Positions 1 through 5,873 of a DNA stretch of 15,821 nt are shown in pieces. Numbering within the stretch: position 1 is the stretch's first letter; the number at the start of each line of letters is the position of its first letter. The stretch comes from Deltaproteobacteria bacterium. GTDB lineage: Bacteria > Desulfobacterota > Desulfobulbia > Desulfobulbales > BM004. Below the pieces are notes generated by a model, which was not told the DNA's origin, ran no database searches, and saw only the letters and a list, made by a program, of their open reading frames with translations. The stretch spans positions 1 to 15,821 of the forward strand of contig JAFDCC010000058.1 of the NCBI GenBank assembly GCA_019312985.1. Direction: 5' to 3'. The position numbers and the translations under genes were made by a program.

Positions 1-479
1 TGCAGGAGAGATTCATGTTGATGGTGAAGGTGCCATATCCCAGCACTGAACTGCTGCGGCGAATAGCCACCCATGATACAAGGCCGAAAACAGTCGCGAA
101 AATTTTCACCATGGACGAGATTGTCGCAGTGCAGAATGAAATTTTTGAACAGTACGTTCTCTCCTGCGAAATGAATGACCCGGTTGTCTCCTACATACAG
201 CGCCTTATCAGTTCAATCCACGGCCACAGTGCAGTGAGATGGGGCCCGGGAATCAGGGCCGCCCAGGATATTATGCGCGCCGCAGCGGTCCATGCTTTTC
301 TGCATGAACATTCCCACATTACCTTTGACGACGTGAAAGCCGTGGCATTGGCTGTCCTGCGTTTTAAATTTCAGCTCGATCATCGAAAGGCCAGAAAGCA
401 TGACCCGCCAATAACAGGCAATGACGATATTATCCTGCACGTCCTGGCAAGTGAGAGCCTGACAGATGGAAGTGCCTAG
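1..479 (+). CDS. MoxR-family AAA+ ATPase, C-terminal part (cut by window edge)
   Basis: This is the end of a MoxR-type AAA+ ATPase, a family that couples ATP hydrolysis to maturation or remodelling of protein complexes, usually with VWA-domain partners. The reading frame is open to the left edge; the first complete codons read QERF before MLMVKVPYP. This matches the family's sensor-region block (DRF-hydrophobic-YP), so the methionine at 15 is internal and the Walker A and B motifs lie outside the window. Further on, WGPGIRAAQDIMRAAAVHAF is the MoxR sensor-2/lid helix with its conserved GP-x-x-RA signature. It is followed by the family's typical DDVKAVALAVLRFKF ending. The gene overlaps the next one by 14 bases, and that partner has a VWA domain, as expected for MoxR operons. 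Family assignment is firm; the client is unknown. Confidence 0.9.
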   Translation, partial: QERFMLMVKVPYPSTELLRRIATHDTRPKTVAKIFTMDEIVAVQNEIFEQYVLSCEMNDPVVSYIQRLISSIHGHSAVRWGPGIRAAQDIMRAAAVHAFLHEHSHITFDDVKAVALAVLRFKFQLDHRKARKHDPPITGNDDIILHVLASESLTDGSA

Positions 480-1329
480 CCTCTGGAAGAACCTGACCAT
501 CACGATTTTGCAGCCGGTGCGCCAGCAGACCGGTTTCAGGATGCAGAGCAGCAGGGTGGCGGACCGCGGTTTTCACATAAGCGGTCTCCGCCAGTTCGAG
601 TTCGGCGATTCATTCCGCTCCCTCAGCAGGAAACATTATGCCCGCACCGGGGAGGAAGTCATCATAGAGCGGCACCCGGAACAGAACGCCCTTGTTCTAT
701 TCCTGCTCGATGTTTCCGGTTCCATGCTGGTAGGTTCCGTCCGCCGCAAACTTGATGTCGGCCTCGATCTCCTGCTGCATTTCGGGTCAGCCTGTCTGTG
801 GAAGGGAAACAAAATCCAGGTTGTCGCCTTTTCCAGCAGGATCGAGCTGGAATCGGATATCATCGCAACAACCGCGGCCCTGGAACTGTTGCTGGAGGAG
901 CTTTCGGCCCTGGTGCCGGAGTCCCGCCATACCGACCATACGGAAGCAGTTGACCAGGCCCTGCTGCTAAGCGAAAAAAGGCGCGGGCCGGCCGACCTGG
1001 TCTGTATCGTCTCCGACTTTCTCTTTCCTTTAAGCCTTGATCATTTTTACCGGGATGTCTCTCTGCTGCAGGAAAAAACCGATGTAATAGGTCTCCTGGT
1101 CAGGGACCCGATGGAGGAGGAGCCGGCAGGATACAGGGGAAGACTGCAGGTAAGAAATGCCGAGAGCGGGGAAATTGCCTGGCTCGCCGGCATCAGGTCG
1201 CCTGATATCATGCACGAGTTCGACCGGCATGGCTTTGAAGCCTGTACGGTCTCAACCTCGCAGGGTTGGCAGCAATGGTATGAGACGCTCGATGATTTTT
1301 TCAGACTCCGCAGAGGGGATTTCCACTGA
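466..1329 (+). CDS. DUF58 / VWA-fold protein, MoxR partner
   Basis: This 287-residue protein without a signal peptide or membrane segment is predicted to be cytoplasmic. Residues about 30-70 carry the DUF58 signature: GFHISGLRQFEFGDSFRSLS followed by a basic, aromatic stretch (RKHYARTGEE). The VWA-like core begins with a complete metal-ion-dependent adhesion site, DVSGS at residues 82-86, and a later acidic strand end is VSDF with D184. Such proteins are regularly encoded directly after MoxR ATPases and are thought to be their adaptors or substrates. The chosen ATG lies inside the moxR end (14-base overlap) with a weak GAGAG about 8 bases upstream, which suggests translational coupling. A later start at 541 is possible but would remove the N-terminal strand. 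The stop overlaps the next start by one base. Confidence 0.87.
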   Translation: MEVPSLWKNLTITILQPVRQQTGFRMQSSRVADRGFHISGLRQFEFGDSFRSLSRKHYARTGEEVIIERHPEQNALVLFLLDVSGSMLVGSVRRKLDVGLDLLLHFGSACLWKGNKIQVVAFSSRIELESDIIATTAALELLLEELSALVPESRHTDHTEAVDQALLLSEKRRGPADLVCIVSDFLFPLSLDHFYRDVSLLQEKTDVIGLLVRDPMEEEPAGYRGRLQVRNAESGEIAWLAGIRSPDIMHEFDRHGFEACTVSTSQGWQQWYETLDDFFRLRRGDFH

Positions 1330-2756
1330 TGAAAGCGTGGAAAGAACTTCACATAACCCTTTTTCTTGTCGCTCTCATCAGTGGCATGGCAGCAAACGGG
1401 CCGCCGGTCCATGGCAATGAGTTAAACCCGGATTTCTGGTGGGATTACGGTGAAACCGACAAAAAACATGCCACCTTTGCCCCGGCCATGGAAAAGGAGA
1501 TCAGCCGGAAAACCAGGGTCAGGGTTGTTGTTCCGGAAGGACGGCAGATTTTCGTCGCCGACGAACTTCTCCAGGTGCGCTATCTCCTCCATGTTCCTTT
1601 TGATGTCCGTATCAATGAACAAAAACTCCCCGAAGAACTGCCACCGTTTGAGATTGTCGGGTTTCATTTCGGCCGGCGCCGAGCCATCCGGGATGACCGG
1701 GACATGGAATTACAGGAACTGCTGCTGAGCCTCCGCCTGCCTTCCTCTTTTCCCGGCGGCACCTACACGCTGCCCTCCTTTGCCCTTTATTACCAGTACG
1801 ATACCATTGTCGGCAACAGCCGCCTGCCGCAGGAGGAGACAGTCGACACCGGGGCGATACAGCTTGAAAAGGTTTCCATCTACGCCCGCGTTCAGCAGGA
1901 GAGAAACACCGGCTTCCTGTGGGATGCAATGCCATGCCGCCTGGAAATCCATGCGGATAACTCGGTGGTCTTTCTCAGCCCCGATCTCCAGGGAAACGAC
2001 GATACACTGCTGCAGTTCGAGCCCCTTTACCCGTTTCTCCTTCGCAGTAAAAGCAGAACCATCCTGCCCCGCGACCACTACAGGGTTATCCGCTACGAGT
2101 TCATGATTGCCCTGCAGGATTTCAGGGACCAGCCCTTTACTCTACGGTTCCCGCAAATTGTCTGGCGGCAGCAGGGGGCTTCAGCAGAGAGTGCCACTAC
2201 GATTACCCCGGCAGCCCCTGTTTTTTACATTCAACAATTGACTGGAGACGCGACCCGGGTCAGCCCTCTGAAACAATATATTCCGGCGGTGCCGGGTGAG
2301 CGTTACCGGCTGCTTGGTTTGCCGCTGCGAATCTTCCTGGCTCTCTCTGTCGCCGGCATCTGCTGGTTTACCATTTTTCTCCTGCAGCACCATCGACTGA
2401 AGAAAGGAACCAGAATGCTCCCTTCCGACAAAGAAGCAATGCCCCTCTACGATAAGTGGCTATGGCAGAAGGTGCACCTCGGGTACCAGGTTGCCAGGGC
2501 CAGGAGACGGTTCCAGAATAACCCAAATGAAAGAAACTGCGCGATCCTGCATGCGCTGCTGGCTCGCAGAATCGCAATGGGCCTGCGCCGCAGACATGCA
2601 ATGAGTGTGGCCCAGGCATGTGCCCTCACCGCTGAGGAGTTTTTGCAGCTGGGCGCCGGCCGCCAGGACACCCGGGAGATGGCAGGGCTGGAAAAGCAGC
2701 TGGCATCCGGGCATTATGCCAGGCCGGGTGAGAAGGGTGAGGGGGGTGGCGGATGA
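1329..2756 (+). CDS. BatD-like secreted, membrane-anchored protein of the MoxR/VWA operon
   Basis: This 475-residue protein begins with a signal peptide (residues 1 to about 30: basic start, hydrophobic core LFLVALISGMAA). A long, probably beta-rich domain follows to about residue 330, then one membrane span at about 335-355 (IFLALSVAGICWFTIFLL). The cytoplasmic tail of about 115 residues is rich in Arg/Lys and probably helical. This layout (exported beta domain, one transmembrane helix, cytosolic tail) is that of BatD proteins of the Bacteroides aerotolerance operon. I see no sequence motif that proves the family, so the name rests on architecture and position. The stop-start junction with the upstream gene is TGATG, and GAGGGG lies 10 bases before the ATG. 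The C-terminus ends in a Gly-rich tail over which the next gene starts. It may tether or present clients to the neighbouring VWA proteins (inference). Confidence 0.7.
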   Translation: MKAWKELHITLFLVALISGMAANGPPVHGNELNPDFWWDYGETDKKHATFAPAMEKEISRKTRVRVVVPEGRQIFVADELLQVRYLLHVPFDVRINEQKLPEELPPFEIVGFHFGRRRAIRDDRDMELQELLLSLRLPSSFPGGTYTLPSFALYYQYDTIVGNSRLPQEETVDTGAIQLEKVSIYARVQQERNTGFLWDAMPCRLEIHADNSVVFLSPDLQGNDDTLLQFEPLYPFLLRSKSRTILPRDHYRVIRYEFMIALQDFRDQPFTLRFPQIVWRQQGASAESATTITPAAPVFYIQQLTGDATRVSPLKQYIPAVPGERYRLLGLPLRIFLALSVAGICWFTIFLLQHHRLKKGTRMLPSDKEAMPLYDKWLWQKVHLGYQVARARRRFQNNPNERNCAILHALLARRIAMGLRRRHAMSVAQACALTAEEFLQLGAGRQDTREMAGLEKQLASGHYARPGEKGEGGGG

Positions 2757-3838
2757 ACTTCCAGCATCCCGAATATCTGCTTATTGCAACAGCTTTTTTC
2801 GGGTTTCTCGGCAGCCGGGCGAAAAAGAGAGGGCAGTATTTCTCCATCGGAGCGCAGGAACAGGTTGTGCCGGTGAGCCGGTTCCATGGATATATCCTCA
2901 AAGTGCCGCTTGCCTGCTGGTTTCTGGCCGGCCTCCTGTTTGCGGCGGCTCTTGCCGATCCATACACGGAATATAAGGCAACAACCACAGAGGTTTTAGG
3001 GAAAAAGGCCATGCTGGCCGTGGATGCCTCGGTGAGCATGGGGCAGGGCACACGTGGCAGCGCCATGGAGAGCATAAAAGAGATGCTGAAGGATTTTTCC
3101 AGGCGCAGAATTGCCAAGGGAGACTTTGTCGGGGTCAGCGCCTACAGCGGTCAGTCCAACAGCTCCCGGGGGTTTGGCTATGCCAGGGTGGTACAGTACC
3201 CCACCAATGATGCCGTGGTGGTGGAATCTGCGGTCAATGTCCTGCAGCCCTCGATTTTCGGCCATTATTCTGCCGTGGGTGACGGGATTCTCGTGGCAAT
3301 TTTTGCCCTGATAGAGCCGGAGGCCCGAAAAGCTCTGGGGGAAATGTACGACAGGCAGAAACTCGAAAACAGCATATGGAGCATCGGCGCCGACAATGAG
3401 CGGTCCGGGTATGCCCAGGAAGTGGCGGCAGCCATCGGCAGGCAGAAAGGGAAGTACATTGTCCTGTTCTCTGACGGGAAATTCAATACGGGCCTTGACC
3501 CGTCCCGCGCCCTCTGGTTTGCCCAGCGTATCGGCCTGAAGATCCATTTTGTCTATTTTGAAAGCACCGGTGCCACCGGCCTCAAACAGGAAGAGGAAAA
3601 AATCCGTAAAGAGTGGACCATAAGGAGTGTCCTGCGCACCGGCGGAACGTACAAGGAAAGCATTGATGTGGACGGCGTGAGGCTGCTGCTGGAGGAGATT
3701 GATCTTGCTGAACCGGCCGAAATTCTTGTCGAAGAGGGGCGGCGAAAGAACAGCAGAAAGCCGGTCTTTCTGTTCGGCGCCCTCCTTGTTCTCTGCATCT
3801 GGTTTGTCAGCTGGCTTGGCTGGGGTGAGTCCCTATAG
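2753..3838 (+). CDS. Membrane VWA-domain protein (BatA-like)
   Basis: This 361-residue protein opens with NFQHPEYLL and a first hydrophobic segment (about residues 5-21). A second segment lies at about 47-68 (PLACWFLAGLLFAAAL). The VWA domain starts at residue 91 with a complete metal site, DASVS (91-95), and contains VLFSDG with D241 at the fourth-strand acidic position. A last hydrophobic helix lies at about 337-357, ending the protein. Two N-terminal spans, a VWA domain and a C-terminal span is the BatA/BatB plan; the VWA domain is usually placed on the periplasmic side. The start ATG overlaps the preceding stop as ATGA and is preceded by a strong GAGGGGGG purine run, so translation is probably coupled. 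Residues about 120-140 contain a Ser/Gly-rich loop (SGQSNSSRGFG) not obvious in the second VWA protein of the operon. Family firm; exact role unknown. Confidence 0.85.
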   Translation: MNFQHPEYLLIATAFFGFLGSRAKKRGQYFSIGAQEQVVPVSRFHGYILKVPLACWFLAGLLFAAALADPYTEYKATTTEVLGKKAMLAVDASVSMGQGTRGSAMESIKEMLKDFSRRRIAKGDFVGVSAYSGQSNSSRGFGYARVVQYPTNDAVVVESAVNVLQPSIFGHYSAVGDGILVAIFALIEPEARKALGEMYDRQKLENSIWSIGADNERSGYAQEVAAAIGRQKGKYIVLFSDGKFNTGLDPSRALWFAQRIGLKIHFVYFESTGATGLKQEEEKIRKEWTIRSVLRTGGTYKESIDVDGVRLLLEEIDLAEPAEILVEEGRRKNSRKPVFLFGALLVLCIWFVSWLGWGESL

Positions 3839-3846
3839 GTAATGGC

Positions 3847-4464
3847 ATGATGAAAAAACTGCTGAGCATAATACTGCTGTTGGCAATAGCCCTGACCGGC
3901 CTTTGGTGCCTTGTTTTTAAAACCTATTATGATACCGGCGACGAGGCGGCATCCCGGCTCTCCCTGGGAAACTGGCCGGGTGCGCTTGAGACCCTCAAGG
4001 CGTATCAGGAAAGTGTGTTGTCCTACCCGGTTTATAGCCTGGCTGTACTGGAAAAATTTCGCCTCCGCCTTCTCTACCTGGAAGGAGTTGTGGCCGCCGG
4101 CTCGGGGAATCCGGACGCCGCCGCCGTTGCCTTTCGCAAGGTTGCCGCGTCGCCGGAAGCCCCAATGGCAGCGGCAGCCACTTATAACCTGGCTCTTTAT
4201 GCCCTGCAGGAAAACATGCTGCAGAAGGCGCAGGTCCTGTTCAATGATGCCCTCATGCTGGATCCGGATGACATAGCGGCAAAGATCAATCTGGAACTGA
4301 CGCTTCATAAAATAGTGGCGCGGGAGGCAGCGGAATTGCCGGAGGAGACGGAAAAGGAGGAAGCGTTGCGGCCGCAGGCTGAACCGGGAGAGCAGTGGCG
4401 CCTTGAGGTGCCTGACGAGGAGGGCGAGGGAAGCGGCGGGACGTCGGGCCGCAGTTTCCTGTAG
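3847..4464 (+). CDS. N-terminally anchored TPR protein (BatC-like)
   Basis: This is a 205-residue protein with an uncleaved-looking hydrophobic anchor or signal peptide at residues 4-24 (KLLSIILLLAIALTGLWCLV), so the body is probably periplasmic. Helical repeat units follow: about 33-56, 77-102 and a clear tetratricopeptide repeat at 113-142 (YNLALYALQENMLQKAQVLF, then NDALMLDPDD). The tail from about 158 is very acidic and low in complexity (PEETEKEEA, PDEEGEGSGG), so it is probably disordered. TPR proteins in Bat operons (BatC, or BatB-C fusions) are thought to serve as protein-interaction scaffolds for the VWA proteins. The start follows the upstream stop by 8 bases; AGGT overlaps that stop and serves as a ribosome site. 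ATG ATG at 3847 and 3850 are equally usable. The 3' end is followed by the next gene after 13 bases if that gene starts at its TTG. Confidence 0.78.
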   Translation: MMKKLLSIILLLAIALTGLWCLVFKTYYDTGDEAASRLSLGNWPGALETLKAYQESVLSYPVYSLAVLEKFRLRLLYLEGVVAAGSGNPDAAAVAFRKVAASPEAPMAAAATYNLALYALQENMLQKAQVLFNDALMLDPDDIAAKINLELTLHKIVAREAAELPEETEKEEALRPQAEPGEQWRLEVPDEEGEGSGGTSGRSFL

Positions 4465-4466
4465 CC

Positions 4467-4480
4467 GGAGAAGACCATTG
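4467..4480 (+). promoter_or_regulatory. Ribosome binding site deciding a TTG start
   Basis: GGAG (4467-4470) lies just after the TPR gene stop (4462-4464) and 7 bases before TTG 4478. Spacing and strength support TTG as the real start of the second membrane VWA gene. The next in-frame protein sequence matches the N-terminus of its paralogue in the operon. Confidence 0.65.
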
Positions 4481-5581
4481 GAAATACTTCAGTTCGATCA
4501 CCCGGAATACCTGCTCTTTGCAATAGTTGTCGGCATTGCCGCCGTCGCAGCGAGTCTTGTCTGGTTTCGCCGCAGAATGGCTATCCTGCGCTTTTTTGGC
4601 AACAACAGCGGCCGGATATACGGCAGAAAGCGGATAGTTTCTTTTCTGGCGCTCTTCTGCCTTATCCCTGCCGGCGGTGTAGTCGTATTGAGCGGGCCGT
4701 ACTACGCAGCCCAAAAGGAGCAGGACGTTTTCGAGCCGCTGTTGATCGTCATTGCGCAGGATATTTCAAAATCGATGCTGGCGCCGATTTCCGCAAATGG
4801 AGGCAAGAGCGGTGCGGGTCTGCACGATGAAATGCCGTGCGTTCCCACCAGGCTCCAGGTGGCCGGCAAAGAGGTGCTTCACTTTGTCGAAAAGCTTGAG
4901 GAGCAGCAGAGAGACAAAGTGGGGCTCGTTGTGTTTGCCCGGTTTGCCTATCCTGCCATCCCGGTTCCCACCGGTGACTACCTCCTTTTCAAAAGGCGTT
5001 TTGTCAAGGAAACGCTTCTCGAAAATGTCCTGACCATGGCCGAAGGCTCGAATCACTGGGCCGGAGTGGAGCGGGCCCTGCATGTTTTTGAGGGCAGCAC
5101 GCCGTACCGCAAGCTTGTCATAATTGTCACGGACGGCGATCCCGAAGCGCCGCCTGATATTCTGGCGAAAAGCAGAGATGAGGCACTGGCTGCCGTGAAG
5201 ATGACGGCGGGGGTCCGCATTTACACCGTAGGGATCGGCGAACCGGGAACCGTCTTGCCGGTGCCGCTGGTCTGGCAGAAAAACGGCTGCCCGGACCCGG
5301 ACGGGGGCTTTATGAAGCAGGGCCCCGGGACTGACAGGAATGCACTGCTGCTTACGGAGACCAATCCGGAAATGCTGCAGAATTTCAGCAATGTTCTGGG
5401 CGGGACATATGTTCATGCCAGCCGGGGAACGGACCTGGCGCATGCGCTGAAGGAAATTGTTTCACGGGAACGGGTGAAAACAGGGGTGATGCACGAAACC
5501 GTCCTGGTGGACCTCGGTGAACCACTGCTGCTCGTGTTGCTCGGAATGCTGGGGCTGCTGGTCTTGCTGAAAAGACCATAA
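4478..5581 (+). CDS. Membrane VWA-domain protein (BatB/BatA-like), TTG start
   Basis: This is the second membrane VWA protein of the operon, 367 residues from the chosen start. I place the start at TTG 4478, giving a protein that begins LEILQFDHPEYLLF. This has the same FxHPEYLL entry as the other VWA protein, and GGAG at 4467-4470 sits 7 bases upstream. A longer open frame back to 4403 would add 25 Arg-rich residues read out of frame with the TPR tail, which looks spurious. Segments at about residues 8-26 and 50-66 are hydrophobic. The VWA core has DISKS (95-99) as metal site and VTDGD with D219. The C-terminal half has the family's GGTYVHASRGTDLAHALKEI block. A last span (about 345-364, LLLVLLGMLGLLVLL) ends the protein with KRP. 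The DISKSM motif and TRLQVAGKEVL closely match typical BatA/BatB proteins. It ends the operon and converges with the small - strand gene. Confidence 0.85.
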   Translation: MEILQFDHPEYLLFAIVVGIAAVAASLVWFRRRMAILRFFGNNSGRIYGRKRIVSFLALFCLIPAGGVVVLSGPYYAAQKEQDVFEPLLIVIAQDISKSMLAPISANGGKSGAGLHDEMPCVPTRLQVAGKEVLHFVEKLEEQQRDKVGLVVFARFAYPAIPVPTGDYLLFKRRFVKETLLENVLTMAEGSNHWAGVERALHVFEGSTPYRKLVIIVTDGDPEAPPDILAKSRDEALAAVKMTAGVRIYTVGIGEPGTVLPVPLVWQKNGCPDPDGGFMKQGPGTDRNALLLTETNPEMLQNFSNVLGGTYVHASRGTDLAHALKEIVSRERVKTGVMHETVLVDLGEPLLLVLLGMLGLLVLLKRP

Positions 5582-5606
5582 ACCCCATGGTCTCTGCTAC
5601 GAGCAG
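5574..5606. other. Two small adjacent hairpins at the operon end
   Basis: GACCAT (5574-5579) pairs with ATGGTC (5587-5592) across a 7-base loop, overlapping the stop codon of the last VWA gene. Directly after it CTGCT (5594-5598) pairs with AGCAG (5602-5606) across three bases. No T-run follows on either strand, so this is a weak candidate for the transcription end between two convergent genes, or chance. Confidence 0.25.
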
Positions 5607-5620
5607 CACCGTCGGATAAC

Positions 5621-5740
5621 TCACTTCCTATCATCATTCTCCCGCCGCTTCAGAAAACTGATGATAAAATACTGGAAGACGGTAAACACTGCGGCAACCA
5701 CGAGCAGGATGACTATTCCTGCAAATATGAGTTTGACCAT
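5621..5740 (-). CDS. Small single-span membrane protein (39 residues)
   Basis: The - strand reads ATG at 5740 to TGA at 5621-5623. It encodes 39 residues: a short basic start (MVK), a strong hydrophobic helix at about 4-30 (LIFAGIVILLVVAAVFTVFQ, then YFIISFL), and a charged tail KRRENDDRK. The positive-inside rule puts the basic C-terminus in the cytoplasm. AAAGGATG lies about 6-8 bases upstream of the ATG, a good ribosome site. It lies downstream of hrpA on the same strand, separated by 133 bases containing a hairpin. It fills an otherwise empty interval and ends 39 bases from the convergent VWA gene. I do not recognise a family. The composition, a single clean helix with a charged tail and a proper ribosome site, argues for a real gene rather than chance. 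Function unknown. Confidence 0.65.
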   Translation of the reverse strand: MVKLIFAGIVILLVVAAVFTVFQYFIISFLKRRENDDRK

Positions 5741-5786
5741 TGTAACATCCTTTTTCGGGGTTTCGGGGGAGGCGGAATTCTTTCAA

Positions 5787-5808
5787 GGGCTGCAGGTTTT
5801 TGCAGCCC
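5787..5808 (-). terminator. Candidate terminator hairpin after hrpA
   Basis: GGGCTGCA (5787-5794) and TGCAGCCC (5801-5808) form a perfect 8-base-pair GC-rich stem with a 6-base loop, 66 bases after the hrpA stop when read on the - strand. The bases following on that strand (TTGAAAGAATT) contain only a poor T-run, so termination may be partial, letting some transcription continue into the small membrane-protein gene. It could instead be an RNA-stability hairpin. Apart from it I see nothing else in the 133-base gap 5741-5873. Confidence 0.4.
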
Positions 5809-5873
5809 GCTGCCAGGGCGGCCGGCCTTCGAATATTGCAAGCGTTTTAACTGCATCAGACCGGCCGCTCCAA

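Noticed and set aside
4403..4477. N-terminal extension of the second membrane VWA gene back to a TTG at 4403
   Set aside because: It would overlap the TPR gene by over 60 bases and add Arg-rich, non-family residues. The TTG at 4478 has a ribosome site and a conserved N-terminus.
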